Positions 1-6,445 are shown, counted from the stretch's first letter. The stretch is 13,815 nucleotides of DNA from an uncultured Desulfobulbaceae bacterium (GCA_947258675.1 CAMYJP010000024.1:1-13815), one strand, 5' to 3'. Notes: generated by a model from the letters alone, not told the origin. A program made the numbers and translations.

Positions 1-1
1 T

Positions 2-97
2 ATTTGGCGTCGGAGCGTAAATTTCGGTGAGCTAACTCCTGAACACCAAGCCCAGCTTGAACACTTCATATTGAACTACACGACTGGAGAAGTGTAA
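2..97 (+). CDS. C-terminal fragment of an unidentified protein (5' end off window)
   Basis: An open frame enters from the left edge and runs 31 codons to a TAA at 95-97. The visible peptide starts IWRRSVNFGELTPEHQ and ends YTTGEV; it is hydrophilic and probably helical, with no motif that fixes a family. A good intrinsic terminator 35 bases downstream supports this being the end of a real plus-strand gene. I do not recognise the protein; a transposase tail is one possibility, given the position beside a tRNA gene, but no inverted repeat or other insertion-sequence hallmark is visible. Confidence 0.5.
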   Translation: MWRRSVNFGELTPEHQAQLEHFILNYTTGEV

Positions 98-132
98 TTC
101 CCAACCGTTATTTTAATTTAAAAGTTTGAAAG

Positions 133-162
133 GACTACCTACTCAGGTGAGTCTTTTTTTTT
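133..162 (+). terminator. Rho-independent terminator after the left-edge gene
   Basis: GACT-ACCT (133-140) pairs with AGGT-AGTC (145-148 and 150-153) with G149 bulged and a four-base loop, followed by nine consecutive T (154-162). It lies 35 bases after the stop of the left-edge reading frame and points the same way. Confidence 0.75.
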
Positions 163-193
163 CTGAGGGGGGAAGGGACACAAAAAAAATCAT

Positions 194-228
194 AAAAAAA
201 AGGAGTCAACCTAAACAGGCTTAACCCC
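194..228 (-). terminator. Probable terminator of tRNA-Leu
   Basis: On the minus strand, ten bases beyond the tRNA 3' end, GGGG...AGCCT pairs with AGGTT...CTCC around a GTTT loop (one G-U pair and a small internal loop), followed by eight T, and after a short gap a second T-run (complement of 182-189). The stem is imperfect, but the position and T-tracts fit termination of the tRNA transcript. Confidence 0.5.
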
Positions 229-238
229 TTTATTTTAC

Positions 239-326
239 TGGTGCCCGGGACGAGAATCGAACTCGTACAGGGACAAGCCCCGAGGGATTTTAAGTCCCTT
301 GCGTCTACCAGTTCCGCCACCCAGGC
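239..326 (-). tRNA. tRNA-Leu (anticodon UAA)
   Basis: The complement folds into a class II tRNA. The acceptor arm is GCCTGGG (from 326) against CCCGGGC with discriminator A at 242, and CCA is encoded (239-241). The D-arm contains the usual GGCGGAACTGGTAGACGC. The anticodon stem AGGGA/TCCCT holds the loop CTTAAAA, with the anticodon TAA at 290-292, so it reads UUA (and UUG by wobble). A long variable arm (GGGGCTTGTCCC region) and a T-arm with GTTCGATTC follow. The anticodon and long variable arm make leucine the clear assignment. No second copy of the 3' end, as a prophage or island att site would show, is seen in the window. Confidence 0.97.
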
Positions 327-351
327 ATATTGCAAAATTTTGAATACCAAG

Positions 352-380
352 AATGTATTCTATCATTTCAGAAAATGCAA
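352..380 (-). promoter_or_regulatory. Candidate promoter of tRNA-Leu
   Basis: Reading the minus strand, TTGCAT (375-380) and TACATT (352-357) are separated by exactly 17 bases and lie about 25 bases before the mature 5' end at 326. The match to consensus is moderate only; the position is what supports it. Confidence 0.35.
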
Positions 381-469
381 TTTCAGATTTATTTTACCGC
401 CATCGAATAGTCTGAAACGCCTGTCGTTTGAATATTCCACTCTATCTGTCCAGTCAAAACTTCCTGCTG

Positions 470-487
470 AAAAGCCAAGGCTTTTTT
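470..487 (+). terminator. Small terminator-like hairpin upstream of the cold-shock promoter
   Basis: AAAAGC (470-475) and GCTTTT (480-485) flank a CAAG tetraloop and run into a T-tract. There is no gene immediately upstream on the plus strand for it to terminate, so it may simply insulate the cold-shock gene, or be chance. Confidence 0.35.
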
Positions 488-488
488 C

Positions 489-517
489 TTGACAAGCATT
501 TATATCTTTTGTAGACA
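489..517 (+). promoter_or_regulatory. Candidate promoter of the cold-shock gene
   Basis: A perfect TTGACA (489-494) is followed after 17 bases by TAGACA (512-517), a weak -10. An alternative -10, TATACT at 524-529, has no matching -35. Either would give a 5' untranslated leader of about 100 bases, which is the length usual for cold-shock mRNAs. Confidence 0.4.
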
Positions 518-569
518 ACTCACTATACTCATTGACAAAACAGTTTTTCAGTGGGTTTTCTTTTCAACC

Positions 570-605
570 AGCGGCCCAGGCCGCTACAATGTGGTACGTG
601 CTACC
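570..605 (+). promoter_or_regulatory. Structured 5' leader of the cold-shock mRNA (two hairpins)
   Basis: A GC-rich perfect inverted repeat, AGCGGC (570-575) with GCCGCT (580-585) around CCAG, is followed by GGTA (593-596) with TACC (602-605) around CGTGC. The strong ribosome site GGGGAGGG (616-623) lies just beyond the second hairpin. Leaders of cspA-type genes are known to control stability and translation by temperature-dependent folding; that this one does so is inference. Confidence 0.4.
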
Positions 606-632
606 GTTATTTTTTGGGGAGGGTAATTCATC

Positions 633-848
633 ATGGCAGATCGTGAAATTGGTACAGTTAAATGGTTTAACAGCAGTAAAGGCTACGGCTTTATAGAGCG
701 GGAACAGGGGGACGATGTGTTTGTCCATTTTTCCTCGATCCGCGATGAAGGAGGTTTTCGTTCTCTAGACGAAGGCCAACGAGTTGAGTTTACTGTTACG
801 CAAGGACAAAAAGGGCCTCAAGCAGACGATGTAATTATTGCAGATTAG
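633..848 (+). CDS. Cold-shock domain protein (CspA family)
   Basis: A 71-residue protein that is almost entirely one cold-shock domain, the OB-fold that binds single-stranded RNA and DNA and acts in the cytoplasm as an RNA chaperone or antiterminator. The start of the fold is GTVKWFN (7-13); RNP1 is KGYGFI (16-21) and RNP2 is VFVHF (29-33), with the aromatic binding residues W11, F12, Y18, F20, F30, H32 and F33 all present. The length matches the family (about 65-70). The ATG at 633 is fixed by a very strong GGGGAGGG ribosome site nine bases upstream. It is monocistronic, with its own leader and a terminator at 875-910. Whether it is truly cold-inducible cannot be told from the protein, as many family members are constitutive. 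Confidence 0.97.
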   Translation: MADREIGTVKWFNSSKGYGFIEREQGDDVFVHFSSIRDEGGFRSLDEGQRVEFTVTQGQKGPQADDVIIAD

Positions 849-874
849 TTGATCACGGAGATATCCGTTCTAAT

Positions 875-910
875 AAAAAATCCCTCTCATACTCCGGAGA
901 GGGATTTTTT
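875..910. terminator. Bidirectional terminator between convergent cold-shock and kinase genes
   Basis: TCCCTCTC (881-888) pairs perfectly with GAGAGGGA (897-904), flanked by A875-880 and T905-910, so the structure ends in a T-tract when read on either strand. It starts 27 bases after the cold-shock stop and lies 21 bases past the stop of the kinase gene that converges from the right, so it can end both transcripts. Confidence 0.9.
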
Positions 911-930
911 TCTATCGCGCCCTGAGAACA

Positions 931-2862
931 TTAATCGGCAGTTAAATCTCTTAATTTATCAGAAATTGCCTCAAAAAATACACTGAATTTAGCGCCTCGG
1001 CCAGGCATACTTTCCACGTCAATCCATCCTTGATGCTGTTTTAAAATCCCATAAATACCTGATAGACCCAGACCCGTGCCCTTTCCAACATCTTTGGTAG
1101 TAAAAAACGGATCAAAAATAGATTTCATCACTTGTTCATCCATACCGTAACCAGTATCTGCCACAGACAGGCAAACAAAATCTCCCAGCCTTGCAGAAGG
1201 GACAGTTTCACAGTACTTTTTACCAATCGTGACTTTACGAGTTTGGATGATCAACTTGCCCCCTTCCGGCATGGCATCACGGGCGTTGACAACCAAACTC
1301 ATGAGAACCTGCTCAAGACTCCCTTCATCCGAAAGTATGGGCCAGATATTTTTTTCCAGATCAGTATGCAGTTCAATATTATTGCCAACAAAACGATCCA
1401 GCATTTCAAACATTGAACTGACGACTGAATTAATATCAACAGGCTTAAACTCCAACGTATGCTGACGGCTGAAAAAAAGGAGTTGCCTTATAATTTCCGC
1501 TGCCCTGTTGCACGCTCTATTAATGGCTAACAAATTGCCGTATCTAGGGTCTTTTTCTTCAGTAGTCCGCATTGTCAATTCGTTGTACCCGGAAATTGCG
1601 GTCAAAAGATTATTGAAATCATGGGCAACTCCTCCTGCCAAAGTTCCAACCGCCTCTATTTTCTGAGCCAGGATCAATTGATCCTGCATTTTCATTTTTT
1701 CAAGATCAATCTTTTTCCGCTCAGTGATATCCCTGAAAATACACCAACAAGAAATGGGGCTTTCTTCTGCGGACTTGGTATGAAAGGTTGCTTCAATAAT
1801 AACCTTGCTTTGGTTTTTGGCCAGAAGTTCAAACTCAACTACCGAATCAATATTTTTTCCCTCAAAGACCTGGTCAAATAGCTTTTTTGCCTCTGCCCGA
1901 TTATCTGGGTGAAAAATATCATAAGTTGTAAGCCTAGTTAAATCATCATGGTCATATTTGAGAATTTCATGCCATGCTCTGTTAGTATAAATAAATCGAC
2001 CATCGGCCATCACATTCTGAATTATATCGCTGGAATTTTCAAAAAGATCACGATAATTTTCTTCGCTTTCTTTCAAGGCCTCTTCTGCCCGTTTACGCTT
2101 GGTAATATCACGAACAACTTCAATACCGGCAATAATATTGCCTTCTTTGTCCCTCACTGGAGAAGCGGTAATCTCAAGCTGCAGTTTTTTTTCGCCTAAA
2201 ACCAGACTTCTTTCAAGGGTATGAATTTTTCCATCATTAAACGACAACGTAACCGGACACCCTTCGCAGATATTTTTACTATTGTTATAGGCCTCAAAAC
2301 AAAACTCACCGACATGATCACCCATTAAATCTTTACTAACCTGGTTTTGAAAAGTGATTCTGAATTCTCTATCCAGAATTTCTAGTCCGTCGCCAATGCC
2401 GGCAATAATCGCGGCAAATTCCGCCCGCTGCGTTTCGTTTTCCCTTATGATTGACTGTAAATTGGTTTCAATATTTTTCCTCGCAATCCCTAAAGCTATT
2501 GTTCGGGCAAGCACATTAGAATCAATCTGATTTTTAATAAAAATATCTTGTACACCGCGCGATAACATCTGCATGTCGAGTTGAAAATCATCACAATCAG
2601 TAAAAATAAAGATGGCAATATTCGGATCCACTGCCTGAATTGTCTTTAAATAGTCATAAGCCTGGTTTTGCTGTTGCGATACATCAAGAATCACTGCACC
2701 AAACGATTTCTCAGAAAAAATCTTCAAACAGTTCTCTGGATTATCTGTGCTCCGGATAGCAAAAGAATATGTCTCCAAATCCGTCAGCATGCTTTGAATC
2801 ATGCCTACATTTTCACCATTCTCTCCTATCATCAACAAATTGATATGCTTGCTATTCATCAC
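931..2862 (-). CDS. Sensor histidine kinase: receiver-PAS-PAS-HisKA-HATPase
   Basis: A 643-residue cytoplasmic signal-transduction kinase with no membrane segment. Residues 7-125 form a response-regulator receiver with phospho-acceptor D60 (VILD), T88 and K110, but the usual acidic pair is reduced to GEN (13-15). PAS1 (about 145-255) carries C188, C199 and C202 in the pattern C-x10-C-x2-C; PAS2 spans about 265-385. The HisKA domain has H414 in GGVAHDFNN, and the ATPase has N526 (N box), DTGYG (569-573), FDPFF (583-587) and GTGLGL (595-600). All catalytic residues are present, so it should autophosphorylate. The start is GTG at 2860-2862 or the adjacent ATG at 2857-2859; neither has a clear ribosome site. 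No partner response regulator is adjacent, so its output is unknown; the N-terminal receiver suggests it takes input from another kinase or acts in a phosphorelay. Confidence 0.93.
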   Translation of the reverse strand: MMNSKHINLLMIGENGENVGMIQSMLTDLETYSFAIRSTDNPENCLKIFSEKSFGAVILDVSQQQNQAYDYLKTIQAVDPNIAIFIFTDCDDFQLDMQMLSRGVQDIFIKNQIDSNVLARTIALGIARKNIETNLQSIIRENETQRAEFAAIIAGIGDGLEILDREFRITFQNQVSKDLMGDHVGEFCFEAYNNSKNICEGCPVTLSFNDGKIHTLERSLVLGEKKLQLEITASPVRDKEGNIIAGIEVVRDITKRKRAEEALKESEENYRDLFENSSDIIQNVMADGRFIYTNRAWHEILKYDHDDLTRLTTYDIFHPDNRAEAKKLFDQVFEGKNIDSVVEFELLAKNQSKVIIEATFHTKSAEESPISCWCIFRDITERKKIDLEKMKMQDQLILAQKIEAVGTLAGGVAHDFNNLLTAISGYNELTMRTTEEKDPRYGNLLAINRACNRAAEIIRQLLFFSRQHTLEFKPVDINSVVSSMFEMLDRFVGNNIELHTDLEKNIWPILSDEGSLEQVLMSLVVNARDAMPEGGKLIIQTRKVTIGKKYCETVPSARLGDFVCLSVADTGYGMDEQVMKSIFDPFFTTKDVGKGTGLGLSGIYGILKQHQGWIDVESMPGRGAKFSVFFEAISDKLRDLTAD

Positions 2863-3201
2863 ATATTTTTAGAGTTATAGTGTTGTCTTGGAGTTACAGA
2901 TATACGATGAAACTTATCCACTTTAAGGCCAAGCCATAAGCATATAACCTTTCAAAAAGACTTGTAAAAAAAGGCATCTTATGATTATTTACCCTTTGAG
3001 TCAAGAGCAAACAAGCAATCTAATAGCAGTAAAATTCTAAGGGATCATCGTTGCGTAACAGTTTTACTAAATTTGATAAATCAGATGATCATATAGTATC
3101 ATTCAAATAAACATGTCCATGTTGTGTAACTGAATAATCTAATAATATATGACATTACATTAGTTTTTCGAGCATCTTCTTCTCCTCGCTCTCCGTCACT
3201 T
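2863..3201. other. 339-base divergent intergenic region, AT-rich with short palindromes
   Basis: This region separates the divergent kinase and potassium-channel genes, so it must contain both promoters. I see no open frame of note. Short inverted repeats cluster at 3074-3123: TGAT-AA-ATCA (3074-3083), ATGAT...ATCAT (3085-3089 and 3098-3102) and the 14-base palindrome AACATG-TC-CATGTT (3110-3123). A TATAGT at 3092-3097 and a TATATG at 3146-3151 could be -10 elements, but I cannot pair either with a convincing -35. The clustering suggests operators, but this is not proven. Confidence 0.4.
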
Positions 3202-4188
3202 ATGAAAAAAATCTTTATTGCCATAGGTAACCTGATCGCGGTTCTGATATTTGGAACTATCGGGTACATGGTAATTGAAAAAAGTTCTCTGCTGGATGGA
3301 CTCTATATGACTGCTATTACCATAACCACAGTGGGGTATGGGGAAATAATACCGTTAAGCCCGGCTGGAAGATATTTCACAATTCTTCTTATCATGCTTG
3401 GAGCTGGTTTTGTTCTGTATCTTTTTGGAAAAGTAACAGAAGCGATGGTGGAGGGCGGTCTGCATTCATATCTTGGGAGAAAAACAATGGACAAAAAACT
3501 GGCAGGATTAAAGGATCATTACATAGTTTGTGGTTACGGTAGAATCGGCAAGGTGATCTGCCAGATTCTGTTTGAAAACAGACGTCCCTTTGTAATAATT
3601 GAAAACGATCCTGAAGAAGCCAGATTAATAAAAGAAATGGGATATCTTGTTTTAGAGGGGAATGCTGCCAGCGATAGCAGTCTTGAAAAAGCCAATATCC
3701 ATAAGGCAAAGGGGCTGATTGCCGTTGTCTCCTCCGACGCCGACAACGTATATATCATCTTATCGGCTAAAGGTCTGAAGCCCGACCTTTTTATTCTTGC
3801 TCGATCAAGCGGTATTGAAGGATCCGAAACCAAACTGCTACGCGCTGGAGCGAACAAGGTAATTTCCCCATATTACATTGGAGCCTGCCGAATGGCCCAG
3901 TCGATCCTGAGACCGACTGTAATAGATTTTATAGATCTTGCGGTCGATGCTGGAGAATTGGGACTCAGGCTTGAGGAACTCTCGGTCTCTGAACATGCCA
4001 AATATGTTAATAAATCTATCCTGGAGTCGGATATCAGGAAGGAGCATGATCTTATTGTTGTTGCCATCAAACGTGACCATGGTGAAATGCTGTTTAATCC
4101 AAATCCGAACACCATGATTCTGGCGGGGGACACCCTAGTTGTGCTGGGCGAACATGACAGTATCAAATTATTAGCTGAGAAAATATAA
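3202..4188 (+). CDS. Two-TM potassium channel with RCK/TrkA domains (MthK-like)
   Basis: A 328-residue inner-membrane K+ channel. Transmembrane helix 1 is about 5-25, the pore helix leads to the K+ selectivity filter TTVGYG (42-47), and transmembrane helix 2 is about 57-80. A cytoplasmic RCK-N domain follows (about 105-220) with the dinucleotide-type motif GYGRIG (111-116) and acidic E134 ending the second strand, then an RCK-C (TrkA-C) domain (about 240-328). The order and length match calcium- or nucleotide-gated channels such as MthK. The ATG at 3202 is the only usual start that keeps helix 1, yet it has no ribosome site; an internal ATG for M96 has a good one (separate entry). Four such subunits, with added RCK domains in MthK, form the gating ring. 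The gating ligand cannot be read from sequence. Co-orientation with the next two genes suggests a role in ion or osmotic stress. Confidence 0.95.
   Translation: MKKIFIAIGNLIAVLIFGTIGYMVIEKSSLLDGLYMTAITITTVGYGEIIPLSPAGRYFTILLIMLGAGFVLYLFGKVTEAMVEGGLHSYLGRKTMDKKLAGLKDHYIVCGYGRIGKVICQILFENRRPFVIIENDPEEARLIKEMGYLVLEGNAASDSSLEKANIHKAKGLIAVVSSDADNVYIILSAKGLKPDLFILARSSGIEGSETKLLRAGANKVISPYYIGACRMAQSILRPTVIDFIDLAVDAGELGLRLEELSVSEHAKYVNKSILESDIRKEHDLIVVAIKRDHGEMLFNPNPNTMILAGDTLVVLGEHDSIKLLAEKI
3475..3489 (+). promoter_or_regulatory. Internal ribosome binding site and ATG (M96) inside the K+ channel gene
   Basis: GGGAG (3475-3479) stands seven bases before an in-frame ATG (3487-3489) that encodes M96, exactly at the linker between the pore and the RCK domain. 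In MthK, an internal start at M107 in the same place makes free RCK subunits that complete the octameric gating ring. Here the internal start has a better ribosome site than the full-length start. Use in vivo is inference; the same bases also encode G92-R93 of the linker. Confidence 0.5.
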
Positions 4189-4216
4189 CTGATTCCTATC
4201 AGGAAACTCTTTTTAT

Positions 4217-4247
4217 TCCGAAATTGGAATTGGTTTTCCAATTCGGA
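4217..4247. repeat. Inverted repeat downstream of the K+ channel gene
   Basis: TCCGAA-TTGGAA (4217-4229, with A4223 bulged) pairs with TTCCAA-TTCGGA (4236-4247) around the loop TTGGTT. The stem of 12 pairs is strong, but no T-tract follows on either strand, so it is not a standard intrinsic terminator. It may stabilise the channel mRNA 3' end or help factor-dependent termination. Confidence 0.6.
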
Positions 4248-4303
4248 TACGAGCAAACGTGGACAAATTAAAGAAAATCAAAAAATTGCCCTAATAAATT
4301 TCC

Positions 4304-4328
4304 GATGGCTACTCGCGATAGTGCCATC
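4304..4328. repeat. Inverted repeat between K+ channel and aminomutase genes
   Basis: GATGGC (4304-4309), a bulged T, ACT (4311-4313), loop CGCGAT, AGT (4320-4322), GCCATC (4323-4328). It lies about 80 bases before the aminomutase start and just upstream of a candidate promoter, with no T-tract after it; an operator is as likely as an RNA hairpin. Confidence 0.45.
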
Positions 4329-4351
4329 ATACATATAGACCGGTGATTATT

Positions 4352-4381
4352 TTGATTGACGCAAATTTGCTCAGGTAGACT
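4352..4381 (+). promoter_or_regulatory. Candidate promoter of the aminomutase gene
   Basis: TTGATT (4352-4357) and TAGACT (4376-4381) are 18 bases apart, each matching four of six consensus bases. The position, 27 bases before the ATG at 4409, would give a very short leader. Confidence 0.3.
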
Positions 4382-4408
4382 GGTTTACGAGATTGAGAGC
4401 CGTTTCGG

Positions 4409-5476
4409 ATGGAATCCAACTGTAAATATCCTATGAAACACTGGCTTAGCCTCCTCCGAAAGAGTATCACCCATCCCAACGAGCTTGTTCCAAAGTTCAA
4501 TATAGATGTCGCTAAACTTGAAAAAGTAACCGACCTCTATCCCATGCGGATTAATCCTTATTACTTAGCCCTAATAAAGAGCACGGGTGATCCACTATGG
4601 CTTCAGGCTGTTCCGGATAAAAAAGAGCTATCTGACTCAATTTGCCAGGAAGATCCTCTCAATGAGGAAAATTTGAGCCCGGTTCCCAGTATCGTCCATA
4701 AATATAAAGACCGTGCCCTTTTCCTGGTGACTTCCCAATGCGCAATGTATTGTCGCTTCTGCACCCGAAAGCGTAAAGTTGGGACAAAGCGGATGGCCAT
4801 TACCAATGATACGATTCAAGCCGGCCTCGATTACCTAAGGGAAACTCCTGCAATTCGAGATGTTTTGATATCAGGCGGAGACCCCCTGTTGCTTGATGAT
4901 GATACATTGGAATGGATTCTGGAATCAGTTCGAAAAATTTCCACTATCGAGATAATCAGAATAGGCAGCCGAGTGCCGTGCACGCTCCCCATGCGCATAA
5001 CTATCCGGCTGACCAACATGCTGAAAAAATATCATCCATTATATATAAATACCCACTTCAATCACCCGACGGAAATCACACCGCAAGCTGCCTTGGCCTG
5101 CAACCGGCTGGCAAATGCCGGGATTCCACTTGGCTGTCAGACAGTATTGTTGCGGGGAGTAAATGACCAAGCAATAATAATGAAGGAGCTGATGCATAAG
5201 TTATTGCAGATACGGGTAAAGCCATATTACCTCTTTCAAACCGATATGACGATCGGTACCAACCACTTCAGAACTTCAATAGAGAAGGGGCAGGAGATCA
5301 TGAAATCGTTGATCGGTCACACCTCAGGTCTGGCCGTACCAACATATGCTTTAGATGCTCCCGGTGGAGGTGGTAAAATACCATTGACCCCAAATTATAT
5401 TCAACAGACAGGGGATAAATTAATTTTTAATAATTATTGCGGCGCCACATACAGTTATGGCAATATTGCTTTATAA
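4409..5476 (+). CDS. Lysine 2,3-aminomutase-like radical SAM/PLP enzyme (KamA family, short form)
   Basis: A 355-residue cytoplasmic enzyme predicted to move the alpha-amino group of L-lysine to the beta carbon, using a [4Fe-4S] cluster, S-adenosylmethionine and PLP. The cluster site is C111-x3-C115-x2-C118. R120, two residues past the last cysteine, matches the substrate-binding Arg134 of clostridial KamA. D279 (QTDM) and D316 (ALDAPGG) match the two aspartates that hold the lysine side chain, and K323 in PGGGGK is the PLP lysine. Glutamate 2,3-aminomutase differs at both aspartates, and EpmB has a different K-motif, so a lysine-type substrate fits best. It lacks the C-terminal zinc-cysteine tail of clostridial KamA, ending just before it, and so is close to EpmB in length. 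ATG 4409 or 4433 could be the start; neither has a good ribosome site. A universal stress gene follows after 36 bases, likely cotranscribed. Confidence 0.85.
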   Translation: MESNCKYPMKHWLSLLRKSITHPNELVPKFNIDVAKLEKVTDLYPMRINPYYLALIKSTGDPLWLQAVPDKKELSDSICQEDPLNEENLSPVPSIVHKYKDRALFLVTSQCAMYCRFCTRKRKVGTKRMAITNDTIQAGLDYLRETPAIRDVLISGGDPLLLDDDTLEWILESVRKISTIEIIRIGSRVPCTLPMRITIRLTNMLKKYHPLYINTHFNHPTEITPQAALACNRLANAGIPLGCQTVLLRGVNDQAIIMKELMHKLLQIRVKPYYLFQTDMTIGTNHFRTSIEKGQEIMKSLIGHTSGLAVPTYALDAPGGGGKIPLTPNYIQQTGDKLIFNNYCGATYSYGNIAL

Positions 5477-5512
5477 ACGGACGGTTATCTCAGGCAACAT
5501 AAGGTAAATATA

Positions 5513-6445
5513 ATGGAAAAAAAATTACTCACAACTGTTGATGGTTCGGTATACAGCTCAAACACCATCCATTATCTGGCCCAGCTTTTTCAAAACGCTG
5601 ATGACGTCAATATTCACCTTTATAGTGCAATTCCAAGCGGCCCTCTGCCGGCTGGCCATGAGTTATTGGCTGAACAGGATCTCCTGAATGTAATCACGCC
5701 TGAAACAAAAAAGAAGCACAAGAATACTTCGTATTTCTCAGATAAAGCACGTGATCAGCTTATCAGAAAAGGCGTAAAACCAAACAAAATCACCTCAGCT
5801 GTTCACCTATCGCGCACAAGTGTTGCTGAGGATATTGTTCGGGAAGCCAGAAAAGGGTTATATGATACACTGGTTATAGGACGGCGAGGGCTTGGCAAGC
5901 TTGAACAGCTTTTTATGGGTAGCGTGTCGAGCACGGTGTTGGAAAAATGCCACGACATACCTATATGGATAATCGATGGCCAGGTTAATTCCAGAAAATT
6001 TCTAGTGCCGGTTGATGGAACTCCATATACCTTAAGAGCTGTAGATCATCTCTGCTTCATGCTCAAAAATCTTCCTGATATTGAAATTACCCTTTTCCAT
6101 TCCAATGCAATATTCACTCACAAACCAACCATTGAAATGCATCATTTCCATAACAACTGGGATCAGGCCTGGTGTCAGGAACACCTCTCACGCCCGGACA
6201 GTCATTTTCATGGTCCGGAACAACTTCTGATAGAAAATGGATTTTCTCCACGCAATATACATCGCCTTGAAACACAACTTGGCATGTATCCCAGCCGCCA
6301 AATAGTCCGGCAGGCAATGCTGGATAATTTTGGTACAATTGTAATGGGGCGCCGTCCTGGAGAAGCAAAGAAAGATATCCTGGGAAGCGTTTCAGGTCGC
6401 GTGGTTGCGATGGCGATCAACACTGCTATCTGGATCGTAGGATAA
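5513..6445 (+). CDS. Tandem universal stress protein (UspA-UspA)
   Basis: A 310-residue cytoplasmic protein made of two UspA folds (about 1-155 and 160-310). The first starts KKLLTTVDGS and ends with the ATP-binding loop G123-x2-G126-x9-G136-S137 (GRRGLG...MGSVSS) followed by the IPIWII strand. The second starts RKFLVPVDGT and ends with GRRPGE...LGSVSG, in which the second glycine of the loop is P282, so nucleotide binding there may be altered. A histidine-rich stretch (203-233, with H203, H210, H211, H213, H224, H231, H233 and C221) is inserted in domain 2. AAGG at 5501-5504 serves the ATG at 5513. It lies 36 bases after the aminomutase gene and probably shares its transcript. Proteins of this family help survival of starvation, oxidative or energy stress; the specific role is unknown. 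Confidence 0.9.
   Translation: MEKKLLTTVDGSVYSSNTIHYLAQLFQNADDVNIHLYSAIPSGPLPAGHELLAEQDLLNVITPETKKKHKNTSYFSDKARDQLIRKGVKPNKITSAVHLSRTSVAEDIVREARKGLYDTLVIGRRGLGKLEQLFMGSVSSTVLEKCHDIPIWIIDGQVNSRKFLVPVDGTPYTLRAVDHLCFMLKNLPDIEITLFHSNAIFTHKPTIEMHHFHNNWDQAWCQEHLSRPDSHFHGPEQLLIENGFSPRNIHRLETQLGMYPSRQIVRQAMLDNFGTIVMGRRPGEAKKDILGSVSGRVVAMAINTAIWIVG

Noticed and set aside
2..97. Naming the left-edge fragment a transposase
   Set aside because: Only 31 residues are visible, with no catalytic motif and no terminal inverted repeat nearby.
135..350. 71-codon minus-strand frame across the tRNA
   Set aside because: It covers the whole tRNA-Leu gene and two terminator regions; a shadow of RNA and low-complexity DNA.
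532..537. Second TTGACA as a -35 for the cold-shock gene
   Set aside because: The bases 17 downstream (GTTTTC) are not like a -10 element.
4217..4247. Intrinsic terminator for the K+ channel gene
   Set aside because: The stem is strong but no T-tract follows in either direction, so I list it only as an inverted repeat.
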